A stretch of DNA of 64,000 bases from Flavobacterium hibernum (GCF_000832125.1 NZ_JPRK01000012.1:1-64000), one strand, 5' to 3'. Shown: positions 47,191-55,638, numbered from the stretch's first letter. Notes: generated by a model not told the origin, from the letters alone. Numbers and translations are program-made.

Positions 47191-47880
47191 ATGGAAAAAA
47201 TAATTCAGATAACAGCGGGTCGCGGACCTGCAGAATGCACTTGGGTTGTCGCCCAAGTGCTTAAAAAAGTTTTGGACGAAGCGCAAGAGAAAGGTTTGGA
47301 AACTATTTTGCTTCAAAGAGAAGTTGGTCAGGAAAATGGAACTGTTGAAACCGCAACTATCGCAGTAAAAGGACAAAATGTATTGCCATTTGTGAATTCT
47401 TGGGTAGGAACAATTCAATGGATTGGTCAAAGTCAGTTTAGGAAAATGAACAAACGCAAGAATTGGTTTATTGGCATTTTTGAAATTGAGCCACAAAAAA
47501 ATGCATCGATCTCAGAAAATGATATTCAATATCAAGCTATGCGAAGTTCTGGTGCTGGAGGGCAACATGTCAATAAAGTGAGTTCGGCTATAAGAGCAAC
47601 TCATATTCCAACCGGAATTGCTGTTGTATCGATGGACAGCAGATCGCAGCACCAAAACAAGAAACTGGCAACAGAAAGATTATTAAAAAAATTGGAAGAC
47701 GAAACTTTGCAAGAACTAAAGAATCATGTTGGAAAACAATGGGAAAATCAACTGAATATTCAGCGTGGAAATCCTGTTAGAGTTTTTACTGGTTCTGACT
47801 TTAAAAAGAATATAGTAGAGAAAAGTTACAAAGAAACGCGTCAGAAATTAAAAAACGATTTACGAAATGAAAACAATTGA
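47191..47880 (+). CDS. prfH: Peptide chain release factor H
   Basis: PrfH is a class-I release-factor-like protein lacking the stop-codon-reading domain. The 229-residue length is typical. It retains GGQ (residues 123-125 in [18 protein letters not shown]), whose Gln places water for peptidyl-tRNA hydrolysis. The N-terminal 100 residues ([20 protein letters not shown]) are PrfH-specific, and the Lys/Arg-rich C-terminus matches release factors. From work on RtcB2-PrfH pairs, PrfH frees peptide from ribosomes whose 16S rRNA has been cut at the decoding centre, letting RtcB repair them. It overlaps the next gene by 14 bases. Confidence 0.93.
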   Translation: MEKIIQITAGRGPAECTWVVAQVLKKVLDEAQEKGLETILLQREVGQENGTVETATIAVKGQNVLPFVNSWVGTIQWIGQSQFRKMNKRKNWFIGIFEIEPQKNASISENDIQYQAMRSSGAGGQHVNKVSSAIRATHIPTGIAVVSMDSRSQHQNKKLATERLLKKLEDETLQELKNHVGKQWENQLNIQRGNPVRVFTGSDFKKNIVEKSYKETRQKLKNDLRNENN

Positions 47881-48397
47881 TAAATACCTTTTTCAGGCTT
47901 TGGATAATTATCCATACTCGCTTGAAGAAACGATAGAATCTTTAGATTATGCTTTTTCTTATGATGCCAAAAATACTATGGTTTTATGTTTGTACGGTAG
48001 AATTCAGGCTGAACAATTATTGAATTATGAGGAGGCAAAGCATTATTTTCAAGAAGCCTTGGCTATTAATATTCATGCGCTTGAAGTTTATCCTCATTAT
48101 TTGCAAACTTTAATAGTTAACGAAGATTACGACGAAGCACAAAGACTTATTGATTTTGCCTTAACGATAAAAGGAATAAATAAGTCTGATATTTATGTTA
48201 AGAAATCTATTCTTTGCGAAGCACAACAACAATTTGAAGAGGCATTAGCAGCAATTAAAAAGGCAAAGCTTTCTACTTTACAATTTCCTTTTGAATTTGA
48301 TATTACTGAAGTCGAGAAAAGAATTCAGGGTAAAATTGATTTACTCAAAAATAAGAAACAGAAATCGAAAAAAGATTCAAAAAAGAAATCAAAGTGA
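47867..48397 (+). CDS. TPR protein in the rtcB-prfH operon
   Basis: The 176-residue protein consists of TPR-like helix pairs ([54 protein letters not shown]). It ends in a highly basic tail of alternating Lys and Ser (last 15 residues, [20 protein letters not shown]). It has no signal peptide. Its start lies inside prfH (14-base overlap), so it is translationally coupled. Known RtcB-PrfH systems are described as two-gene units to my knowledge; the role of a TPR partner is not known to me. The basic tail could touch RNA or ribosomes. A strong terminator follows. Confidence 0.75.
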   Translation: MKTIDKYLFQALDNYPYSLEETIESLDYAFSYDAKNTMVLCLYGRIQAEQLLNYEEAKHYFQEALAINIHALEVYPHYLQTLIVNEDYDEAQRLIDFALTIKGINKSDIYVKKSILCEAQQQFEEALAAIKKAKLSTLQFPFEFDITEVEKRIQGKIDLLKNKKQKSKKDSKKKSK

Positions 48398-48411
48398 TTT
48401 TGATAGAAAGT

Positions 48412-48450
48412 AAAAACGATGCGAAATTGCATCGTTTTTTTTTTTTTTTA
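48412..48450 (+). terminator. Terminator of the rtcB-prfH-TPR operon
   Basis: AAAAACGATGC and GCATCGTTTTT form an 11-bp stem around GAAATT, followed by more than ten Ts. It is 15 bases after the TPR stop. Confidence 0.94.
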
Positions 48451-48471
48451 AGCAAGAAGAAATACACAAAG

Positions 48472-48577
48472 CTTGTCATTTCGACTTAAGGAGAAATCTG
48501 CGTAAGTAACTCCGCATCGAAAGTCCAATCTTTGCAGAGTTTCTTGTGGAGATTTCTCCTTAAGTCGAAATGACAAG
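48472..48577. repeat. Dispersed palindromic repeat with 28-bp perfect arms
   Basis: The arms 48472-48499 and 48550-48577 are exact reverse complements, reading CTTGTCATTTCGACTTAAGG at the outer end and GAGAAATCT at the inner end, around a 50-base middle. The text 'GTCATTTCGAC...GAGAAATC' is a recurrent flavobacterial intergenic repeat as I recall, and is related to the one at 45170. Confidence 0.8.
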
Positions 48578-48624
48578 ATTGTGGTAATATTGCGAGCAAA
48601 AGAAATATTAGTTATTAATTTCGA

Positions 48625-49371
48625 TTATTTCCAGTGCAGTTCTAAAGCAAAGCAAGTTTTCTCTTCTTTTGTTATGCTGAAGGTTGCTGTTGTATGATCG
48701 TCGTCTTCGCTTTCATGAATTACGACATTGTCTTGTAATGAAAGTTCTTTCATGAAATTCATTTCGAAGCTTTTTACTTCTTGTTTTAGAATTCTTTTTG
48801 GGTCAACGTGATCTAAGCACCATTCGAGATATTTAACGTTATTAACATGGTTTACAATATCTAAATCTGATAAATAAACCGTTTTTTCAAAAACAGCTTC
48901 TTTTTCGTGGTTGATGTTTATTTTAGAAAATCCTTCAGTAGTTGCTCTTTTTTCTGGAAATAATTCAAAGTGTTCAAATGGTAAAGCCAAAGCTTCGGGT
49001 CTACGCAATTGAGTGTTAAATACTGCCCAATAGGTTTCGCATCCTACAATTTTCTTTCCATTTACATGCATTTCTAAAGCACGAACTGAACGGGAATTTT
49101 CTAAACTATTGATCCACGTTTTTACAGTTACAACGTCTTGCCATTTTGGTAAAGCGCTGATTTCAACACGCATTCGGCTTAAAACCCATGCCTGATGAAA
49201 TTCTTGCATGTCATAAAAACTGATACCGCCAACTTCTGAATGTGCGGCTGCTGTTAATTGTAAAATATTACATAAGTCTGTATATTTTAAAAAACCAGTT
49301 GGAGTACATTGTGTAAAATTGATTTCCCAGTCTTTACTTAAAACCGAAGTGAAATTAGGAGATATTGGCAT
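48625..49371 (-). CDS. Acyl-ACP thioesterase-family protein
   Basis: This 248-residue protein has two hotdog folds, as in bacterial FatA/FatB-like thioesterases. The first covers about 1-130 (ISFYDMQEFHQAWVLSRMRVEI, WQDVVTVKTWINSLE). The second covers about 150-248 and contains the conserved SDLDIVNHVNNVKYLEWCLD (Asn-His active-site region). Such enzymes release fatty acids from ACP. The chain length cannot be told. It has no obvious link to the micro-protein and miaA upstream beyond strand and order. Confidence 0.88.
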   Translation of the reverse strand: MPISPNFTSVLSKDWEINFTQCTPTGFLKYTDLCNILQLTAAAHSEVGGISFYDMQEFHQAWVLSRMRVEISALPKWQDVVTVKTWINSLENSRSVRALEMHVNGKKIVGCETYWAVFNTQLRRPEALALPFEHFELFPEKRATTEGFSKININHEKEAVFEKTVYLSDLDIVNHVNNVKYLEWCLDHVDPKRILKQEVKSFEMNFMKELSLQDNVVIHESEDDDHTTATFSITKEEKTCFALELHWK

Positions 49372-49441
49372 TTGTGAATTTTAGATTTAAGATTGTTGAT
49401 TTTTTTTTAGAGAATAGAAGAAAGATGAAAGAAAATAAATA

Positions 49442-49657
49442 TTAGTTTTTGGATTTTTTGAAATATGCTGTTATTATTTTTGAACTAATGAAAATGAAAA
49501 TAAATACAGTTATTCCAAAAAAAATAAATTCTGTTGTGTTTAGATTTTTAAAATGTGGCTTTTCAATTTTCTCTTTTAATACTATTGAAAAAGTGAAAGT
49601 TAAAACTACTGTACAAAATACAAAGAAAATGTTTCCTAAGAGTTTTAAATTTTTCAT
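49442..49657 (-). CDS. Small two-helix membrane protein
   Basis: The 71-residue product has membrane segments at about 7-26 and 42-62, with a basic start (MKNLKLLG) and end (FKKSKN). Its ATG is one base after the miaA stop, so it is probably co-translated with miaA. An opposite-strand frame over the same bases exists but has no promoter or coupling. I do not recognise a family. Confidence 0.5.
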   Translation of the reverse strand: MKNLKLLGNIFFVFCTVVLTFTFSIVLKEKIEKPHFKNLNTTEFIFFGITVFIFIFISSKIITAYFKKSKN

Positions 49658-49658
49658 T

Positions 49659-50573
49659 CTAGTATATTTCTATATAATCTATAATTTCTTTTCGATCTGT
49701 GGCGTAATCAAACCATTTCGTGTTTTCGTTTCGTTTAAACCAAGTTAATTGCCTTTTAGAAAATCGTCTCGTGTTTTTCTTGATTTCTTCTATTGCAAAA
49801 GGCAAAGTGAAATCTCCCTCAAAATAACTGAATAATTCTCTATAACCAACGGTTTGTAGCGCATTTAACGCTTTATTAGGATATAATGCTTTTGCTTCTT
49901 CTAGTAATCCTTCGTTCATCATGATATCAACACGTTGGTTGATTCGATTGTAAATTATTGGCCTGTTGGCATCTAAACCAATTAAAATTGGAGTGAAGTC
50001 CCGATTGTTTTTCTTTTGATTTAAAAATGAAGAATATGGCTTTTGTGTGCCGATACAAACTTCTACAAAGCGCATCATTCGTTGTGGGTTTTGCAATGTT
50101 TGCGGATTTTCGGCTGTTATTTTTTGATAATAATCTGGATCTAGATTTAGTAATTGTTCTTGTAGATAATTAATTCCAAGTTTTTCGTAGTTAGAATTTA
50201 CTTCTACACGAACTTCTGGATTAATTTCAGGAAATTCATCAAAACCTTTTAAAATTGCATCAACGTACAATCCTGAACCGCCAATAAGAATTACATAATC
50301 GCTGGTTTCAAACAATTCGTCGATTTTTTTTAGTGCTTCTTTTTCGTAGTCTCCAACAGTGTAGTTTTCGAAAATTGATTTATTTTGGATAAAATGGTGT
50401 TTGGCTGCTTGTAATTCTTCTTGATTAGGAACTGCTGTGCCTATTGTCATTTCTTTAAAAAACTGACGACTGTCGCAAGAAATTATCTCACATTTAAAAT
50501 GTTGTGCCAAAGCAATGCTTAAGGCTGTTTTGCCTATGGCTGTTGGCCCGACGATGGTAATTAAGTGTTTCAT
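49659..50573 (-). CDS. miaA: tRNA dimethylallyltransferase
   Basis: MiaA transfers a dimethylallyl group to N6 of A37 in tRNAs reading UNN codons. In 304 residues it has the P-loop IVGPTAIGKTALS (7-19), SCDSRQFFKEMTIGTA, HHFIQN, YEKEAL, LIGGSGLYVDA, and RRFSKRQLTWFKRN near the C-terminus. A dispersed repeat (50581-50720) fills its upstream region. A micro-protein gene follows at once. Confidence 0.96.
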   Translation of the reverse strand: MKHLITIVGPTAIGKTALSIALAQHFKCEIISCDSRQFFKEMTIGTAVPNQEELQAAKHHFIQNKSIFENYTVGDYEKEALKKIDELFETSDYVILIGGSGLYVDAILKGFDEFPEINPEVRVEVNSNYEKLGINYLQEQLLNLDPDYYQKITAENPQTLQNPQRMMRFVEVCIGTQKPYSSFLNQKKNNRDFTPILIGLDANRPIIYNRINQRVDIMMNEGLLEEAKALYPNKALNALQTVGYRELFSYFEGDFTLPFAIEEIKKNTRRFSKRQLTWFKRNENTKWFDYATDRKEIIDYIEIY

Positions 50574-50580
50574 AGTTTTT

Positions 50581-50720
50581 AGCCCAGATGGAAATGGAAA
50601 CCCCGGACTTATATTTGTTAGTTTTTTTGGTGTAAAAGAGCGACTATAGAAGCTCCTTTTATGCCTTAAAAAAACAACAAAGATAAGGAGGAGTTGAAAT
50701 GTACAGCTGGAAATCGCTCC
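50581..50720. repeat. About 140-bp dispersed flavobacterial repeat element
   Basis: Read on the minus strand it begins AAGGAGCGATTTCCAGCTG (complement of 50702-50720) and ends with GGGGTTTCCATTTCCATCTG then GGCT (complement of 50581-50604). These ends match, with changes, a repeat I know from Flavobacterium genomes ('AGGAGCTATTTCCCGCT ... CAATCGGGGCT'). It fills nearly the whole space between the miaA and ion-channel genes and has no coding potential. Confidence 0.6.
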
Positions 50721-50729
50721 TTAAATTAA

Positions 50730-51566
50730 TTATTTTGGCAATTTAGTTCCGCACTCATAACAATATTGTGCATTGTCAAAGTGTACTTGTGAATTACATC
50801 TTCGACACGTTTTTTTTGTGCTAACTGAATTGTTTTTTAGACTACTTTTTGCAAATTCGGCTGTTACTATCCCGGTAGGAACGGCTATTATTCCGTAACC
50901 TAAGATCATAACAAATGCGGCAATGAATTGTCCTAGAGGTGTTTGTGGGGATATGTCTCCATAACCAACAGTTGTTAAAGTTACAATTGTCCAGTAAATC
51001 GACATTGGGATACTGGTAAATCCAGATTCTTTACCCTCAACTAAATACATTACCGAACCAATTATAATGGTGCTGATGAGGACAAAATAAATAAAAACAA
51101 GGATTTTTTCTTTACTCGCATCGATAGCCTCACGTAGTTGCACGGACTGATGAGAAATTTGTGGAATATGCAATATTTTGAATAATCTAAAGAAGCGTAA
51201 TGCTCTTACAACAGAAAGTACACTTGCTCCTGGAAAAAATATCGATAAATACATTGGTAATACAGCAAGTAGGTCGATAATGCCATAAAAACTGAAAGCG
51301 TATTTTACTGGTTTTTGAATCGAAATGATACGTAGGATGTATTCTATTGTGAAGAATATTGTGATGATCCATTCGCAGATAATAAGTTGGTTGTGGTATT
51401 TTTGGTTGATACCCTGAACGGTTTCCATCATTATCAATAGAACGCTCAGTAAAATTAAACCAAGAAGTACTAAATCGAACATTCTTCCTAAAATGGTATT
51501 TGTGCCATATAGAATGATTCTGATTTTTTCTCTGAAGATTTCGTATTTAGATTTTGATTTTTTCAT
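50730..51566 (-). CDS. Voltage-gated potassium-channel-like protein with C-terminal zinc ribbon
   Basis: The 278-residue protein has six membrane segments. S4 carries spaced positive charges (R121, R124, R127, K130 in VVRALRFFRLFKI) and the selectivity filter is TVGYGD at 199-204. These define a Kv-type channel, placed in the inner membrane. The tail has two CxxC pairs (C254/C257 and C269/C272 in CRRC and CYEC), a zinc ribbon of about 22 residues that is unusual at a channel end. The gene is near the DEDDh/GIY-YIG gene (30-base gap). Confidence 0.87.
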   Translation of the reverse strand: MKKSKSKYEIFREKIRIILYGTNTILGRMFDLVLLGLILLSVLLIMMETVQGINQKYHNQLIICEWIITIFFTIEYILRIISIQKPVKYAFSFYGIIDLLAVLPMYLSIFFPGASVLSVVRALRFFRLFKILHIPQISHQSVQLREAIDASKEKILVFIYFVLISTIIIGSVMYLVEGKESGFTSIPMSIYWTIVTLTTVGYGDISPQTPLGQFIAAFVMILGYGIIAVPTGIVTAEFAKSSLKNNSVSTKKTCRRCNSQVHFDNAQYCYECGTKLPK

Positions 51567-51596
51567 ATCAGCGAAGATAATGAAAGTTTTGTTGTG

Positions 51597-52958
51597 TTAA
51601 AAATGTAGTATTTTTAGCGATTTTGTTTTTCGGATGTAATTTTGAATAATATTTTTTACATCACGATTGTTTTGCATCGGAATTAGGATGTTTCTTAGGA
51701 TTTCGATATTGTTAATTTGATAGTTCAAATCGTAATAGGCATATCCTTTGTAAATTCCGTTTTCGATTAATATTGCGCTTCTCTCGTTTACATTTCGACC
51801 TCTGTCGAGTAAAATCATGCTTTTGTTTTCGAAACTGTTTTCAGAAATAAATTGCTGAACGCGTGCGTTGTAAATTTCAGGGCTGATTTCGCCAATACAA
51901 GCTCCGTCACATTCTTTTATTTTATATTGAAAACATTCTTTTTTAGTTTGATATAAACCTGTCAATTTTTGACATAAATGGTATTTTGCGGTGAACTTGA
52001 ATAATGCATTTTTTCCTTCTTGTAAAGTTGCAAATGAAGTAATTTCTTTTTTTCGTCCATCGGCCTTTTCAAGTTTGAGATTGATGTAGCCATTTGCATC
52101 TTTTTCAGAGTATAATGCGTAAAGAAAGATTGTTTTTCGCTGTGAGCGATTGTATCTTGGTCTGTTTATTTTTATTTCTTCACTTTCCTTTAGCAACGCA
52201 ATAAGTTCGCTTCCGGTTTCATCGTAAGTTATTGTGAAAACTTCGGCTTGTATTTTTTTGCTTTTAGTGGTAATTCCAGTAAAATGCTGATTGATTCTTT
52301 TTTTTATATTTTGACTTTTACCAATATAAATGAGAGTTCCACCTTCATTATAAATGTAATAAACACCAGTTTTTGCAGGCATTTGTTGCAATAAATCCTG
52401 AAGTTTTGGTGCAATCCCTTTTTCGATTTCGAGTTTTATAAAGTCCTTTACAATCGTTTTTTCAAGGTCTTTCTCTAATAGCATTTTAAACAACTTTGTA
52501 GTTGCCATAGCGTCTCCGCTTGCGCGATGTCTATCTGCCATTGGAATGCCTAGGGCACGTACCAATTTTCCTAAACTGTAAGATGGTTGTTCTGGAATCA
52601 GTTTTTTTGCCAATTCAACTGTACAAAGTGTTCTGGCTTCAAAATTATAACCTAAACGTCTAAATTCTGTACGTAGAATTCTATAGTCAAAAGAGGCATT
52701 ATGCGCTACAATAATGCAATCTGAGGTAATTTCTATAATTCGCTTTGCTACTTCAAAAAATTTGGGAGCAGTTTGTAGCATAGCGTTATTTATTCCGGTT
52801 AGCTTTACTACGAAAGGCTGAATCGGAATTTCAGGATTAACAAGGCTAATGAATTGGTCAACTACTTCATGTCCATCAAATTTATAAATGGCTATTTCAG
52901 TAATTCCTTCTTCATTAAACTGGCCTCCAGTGGTTTCTATGTCTAGTATTGCGTACAA
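51597..52958 (-). CDS. DEDDh exonuclease fused to a GIY-YIG nuclease domain
   Basis: The 453-residue protein joins two nucleases. Residues 1-165 are a DnaQ-like 3'-5' exonuclease: D6 and E8 in LDIETTGG, H86/N87 and D91 in VAHNASFDY, and H144/D149 in DRHRASGDA. From about 197 a GIY-YIG domain follows (GVYYIYN ... YIGKSQNIKKRINQHF with R221). After it comes a UvrC-like Cys block with CFQYKIKECDGACIG. A UvrC-N/Cho-like repair role with end processing is likely. The same fusion is known in Actinobacteria and Bacteroidota. Confidence 0.87.
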   Translation of the reverse strand: MYAILDIETTGGQFNEEGITEIAIYKFDGHEVVDQFISLVNPEIPIQPFVVKLTGINNAMLQTAPKFFEVAKRIIEITSDCIIVAHNASFDYRILRTEFRRLGYNFEARTLCTVELAKKLIPEQPSYSLGKLVRALGIPMADRHRASGDAMATTKLFKMLLEKDLEKTIVKDFIKLEIEKGIAPKLQDLLQQMPAKTGVYYIYNEGGTLIYIGKSQNIKKRINQHFTGITTKSKKIQAEVFTITYDETGSELIALLKESEEIKINRPRYNRSQRKTIFLYALYSEKDANGYINLKLEKADGRKKEITSFATLQEGKNALFKFTAKYHLCQKLTGLYQTKKECFQYKIKECDGACIGEISPEIYNARVQQFISENSFENKSMILLDRGRNVNERSAILIENGIYKGYAYYDLNYQINNIEILRNILIPMQNNRDVKNIIQNYIRKTKSLKILHF

Positions 52959-53016
52959 ATTTAGTCTTCAGTCTCGGTATTTAGTAATCAGTTTAAATCT
53001 TAAATCTACAATTATT

Positions 53017-53676
53017 TTATCGTCCTCCAAAGATGCTGCTTCCAATGCGTACCATTGTACTTCCGCATTCTATGGCAAGCTTGTAATCGCCCGACATTCC
53101 CATCGAAATGGTATTTAAGTTGCAGTTTTCGGTTTCAAGTTTTTGAATTGAATCAAAAATCGTTTTTAAATGTGTAAATTCTTTTTTTATTTGGTTTTGA
53201 TCTTCTGTAAATGTTGCCATTCCCATCAGTCCTAAAATACGAATATTTTTCATCTCTTTAAAATCGGATGAAGAAATAAGTGCATTTAATTCATTTTCGT
53301 CTAAACCAAATTTTGTTTCTTCTTCAGCGATGTGCATTTGAAGCAGGCAATCAATAACTCTATTGTTTTTTAAAGCTTGTTTATTAATCTCCTGTAATAA
53401 TTTTAAACTGTCAACTCCATGAATTAAGCTTACAAAAGGTGCCATGAATTTGACTTTGTTCGACTGAACATGACCAATCATGTGCCATTGAATATCTTTT
53501 GGCATTTGTTCCCATTTTTCAGTCATTTCTTGGATTTTGTTTTCTCCAAAAATACGTTGACCAGCTTCGTAGGCTTGTATTAAGTCTGAAACGGGTTTGG
53601 TTTTAGAAACCGCAACTAATGTTACATGTTCAGGTAAACTTGCTTTAATAGTATTTAAATTCGATTGAATCGACAT
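53017..53676 (-). CDS. PLP homeostasis protein YggS
   Basis: The 219-residue protein has the PLPBP barrel: LVAVSKTKPVSDLI (PLP Lys about K25), QRIFGENKIQEMTEKW, WHMIGHVQSNKVKFM, and MGMSGDYKLAIECGSTMVRIGSSIFG. It binds pyridoxal 5'-phosphate and tunes B6 and amino acid pools. The 3-hydroxyacyl-CoA dehydrogenase ends 12 bases upstream, and the nuclease fusion follows after 58 bases, so it sits inside a minus-strand set. Confidence 0.94.
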   Translation of the reverse strand: MSIQSNLNTIKASLPEHVTLVAVSKTKPVSDLIQAYEAGQRIFGENKIQEMTEKWEQMPKDIQWHMIGHVQSNKVKFMAPFVSLIHGVDSLKLLQEINKQALKNNRVIDCLLQMHIAEEETKFGLDENELNALISSSDFKEMKNIRILGLMGMATFTEDQNQIKKEFTHLKTIFDSIQKLETENCNLNTISMGMSGDYKLAIECGSTMVRIGSSIFGGR

Positions 53677-53688
53677 GATATTTCTTTT

Positions 53689-54582
53689 TTATGAAAGAAT
53701 AAATTGCTTCGAAATTTTTTCTGCTTTTTTACTTTCGCTATAATCATAAAAACCTTCTCCAGATTTCACTCCTAATTTTCCTGCTCTAACCATATTTACT
53801 AATAATGGGCAAGGCGCATATTTAGGATTCTTGAAACCTTCGTACATTACATTTAAAATGGCAAGACAAACATCAAGCCCAATAAAATCAGCCAATTGAA
53901 GTGGTCCCATAGGGTGTCCCATTCCTAATTTCATTACGGTATCAATTTCGTAAACTCCAGCCACTTTATTGTATAATGTTTCGATGGCTTCGTTTAGCAT
54001 TGGCATCAAAATTCTATTGGCAACAAACCCTGGATAATCGTTAACTTCAACTGGAGTTTTTCCTAGTTTTTCAGATAAATCCATGATAATCTTAGTGACT
54101 TCATCGCTGGTATTGTAACCACGAATAATTTCCACTAATTTCATAATTGGCACCGGATTCATAAAATGCATTCCGATAACTCTTTCAGGATGTGAAACAA
54201 CTGCTCCAATTTGTGTAATAGATATTGAAGAAGTATTGGTTGCCAAAATTGTATTATGAGAACATGCTTCGTTTAATTGCTTGAAAATATTTAGTTTTAA
54301 TTCTACATTTTCTGTTGCGGCTTCAACTACTAAATCAACTCCAACTACACCATCTTTAATATCAGTATACGTAATAATATTGGTAATAGTTTTGGCAACT
54401 TCTTCTTGAGTAATTGTTCCTTTAGATAACATTCGATCTAGATTGGCAGCAATAGTTGCCATTCCTTTGTCCAATGATTTTTCAGAAACATCAATTAGTT
54501 TTACAACAAAACCACTTTGTGCAAAAGTATGAGCAATTCCGTTACCCATTGTTCCTGCACCAATTACAGCTATAGTTTTCAT
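53689..54582 (-). CDS. 3-Hydroxybutyryl-CoA dehydrogenase family
   Basis: The 297-residue NAD(P)-dependent enzyme has the Rossmann motif IAVIGAGTMGNGIAHTFAQSGF. Its catalytic region is GMHFMNPVPIMKLVEIIRG (His about 138, Asn nearby). The C-terminal helical domain contains ETLYNKVAGVYEIDTVMKLGMGHPMGPL. It interconverts 3-hydroxyacyl- and 3-oxoacyl-CoA, typically for short chains. It lies between the Gfo/Idh/MocA gene and yggS. No other beta-oxidation genes are near. Confidence 0.92.
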   Translation of the reverse strand: MKTIAVIGAGTMGNGIAHTFAQSGFVVKLIDVSEKSLDKGMATIAANLDRMLSKGTITQEEVAKTITNIITYTDIKDGVVGVDLVVEAATENVELKLNIFKQLNEACSHNTILATNTSSISITQIGAVVSHPERVIGMHFMNPVPIMKLVEIIRGYNTSDEVTKIIMDLSEKLGKTPVEVNDYPGFVANRILMPMLNEAIETLYNKVAGVYEIDTVMKLGMGHPMGPLQLADFIGLDVCLAILNVMYEGFKNPKYAPCPLLVNMVRAGKLGVKSGEGFYDYSESKKAEKISKQFILS

Positions 54583-54607
54583 TTTATATTGGTATTATAT
54601 TTATAAT

Positions 54608-54649
54608 TTAGCCACGAATTCACCAATTAATTCGTGAATTCGTGGCTAA
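54608..54649. repeat. Palindromic repeat (TTAGCCACGAATTCAC) in a dehydrogenase spacer
   Basis: TTAGCCACGAATTCAC (54608-54623) is exactly inverted at 54634-54649, with a 10-base loop. The 'GCCACGAATTCAC' string is a recurrent intergenic motif of Flavobacteria as I recall. On the minus strand an AT-rich tract precedes it but no clear T-run follows. Confidence 0.65.
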
Positions 54650-54672
54650 TTTTTATTTTTAAAATATTTCAA

Positions 54673-55638
54673 TTATTTGTCGAAACAATCGATGATCTGA
54701 TAAGCAACTCTTAAAGCGTCTGTTGCTTGTTCAAGTGTTACCACTGGAGTTGTATCTGTTTTTATTGCATTTGCAAATGACTCTAATTCATCTAGAATTG
54801 CATTGTTTTGCTCGACATCAGGATTGGTAAAATAAATTTGCTTTTTTACGCCTTCGGCATTTTGCAAAATCATATCAAAATCACCAGGAGTTTCTGGAGC
54901 ATCTTTCATACGAACTACTTCACATTTTTTTTCTAAAAAGTCAACTGATATGTAAGCATCTTTTTGGAAAAAACGTGTTTTACGCATATTTTTCATCGAA
55001 ATTCTGCTTGCTGTAAGGTTAGCAACGCATCCATTTTCGAATTCGATTCGGGCGTTGGCAATATCTGGTGTTTCACTTATAACAGAAACTCCGCTTGCAT
55101 GAATATCTTTTACTTTTGAATGTACAACGCTTAAAATTGCATCAATATCGTGAATCATTAAATCTAAAACGACAGGAACATCTGTACCACGTGGATTAAA
55201 TTCGGCCAAACGATGTGTTTCGATAAACATTGGATTTTCGATCATGTTTTTTGTAGCAATAAACGCTGGATTAAAGCGCTCAACATGACCAACCTGACCT
55301 TTTACGTTGTATTCTTTTGCTAAAGCGATAATTTCTTCAGCTTCTTCAACGGTATTGGCAATTGGTTTTTCTATAAAAATGTGTTTTCCTGATTTGATAG
55401 CCACTTTAGCACATTTATAGTGCGAAAGGGTTGGTGTTACAATATCGATTACATCAACAGCGTGGATTAATTTTGCAATAGTGCTGAAGTTTTTATAGCC
55501 AAACTCTTTTGAAATTCTTTCGGCATTTTCTTGATTTTCGTCGTAAAATCCAACTAATTCATATTTGTCAGATTGTTGTAATAAACGTAAATGTATTTTA
55601 CCAAGATGACCAGCACCTAAAACTCCTACTTTTAACAT
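54673..55638 (-). CDS. Gfo/Idh/MocA-family oxidoreductase
   Basis: The 321-residue enzyme has the N-terminal Rossmann fold MLKVGVLGAGHLGKIHL, and EKPIA (conserved Lys-Pro) in IFIEKPIANTVEEAEE. The C-terminal alpha/beta domain carries HIEN-like HIHASGVSVI text. The ATG 55638 is chosen because the longer frame adds a non-conserved 19 residues. Substrates of this family are usually sugars or inositol derivatives; none can be named here. A CAAAAATA element (TATTTTTG on the minus strand, 55655-55662) is a possible -7 box. It heads a minus-strand gene set that includes the 3-hydroxyacyl-CoA dehydrogenase and yggS. Confidence 0.88.
   Translation of the reverse strand: MLKVGVLGAGHLGKIHLRLLQQSDKYELVGFYDENQENAERISKEFGYKNFSTIAKLIHAVDVIDIVTPTLSHYKCAKVAIKSGKHIFIEKPIANTVEEAEEIIALAKEYNVKGQVGHVERFNPAFIATKNMIENPMFIETHRLAEFNPRGTDVPVVLDLMIHDIDAILSVVHSKVKDIHASGVSVISETPDIANARIEFENGCVANLTASRISMKNMRKTRFFQKDAYISVDFLEKKCEVVRMKDAPETPGDFDMILQNAEGVKKQIYFTNPDVEQNNAILDELESFANAIKTDTTPVVTLEQATDALRVAYQIIDCFDK

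Noticed and set aside
49449..49748. A 99-codon plus-strand frame over the small membrane gene and the miaA 3' end
   Set aside because: It overlaps the end of miaA antisense, has no promoter, and the minus-strand micro-protein is coupled to miaA by a one-base gap.
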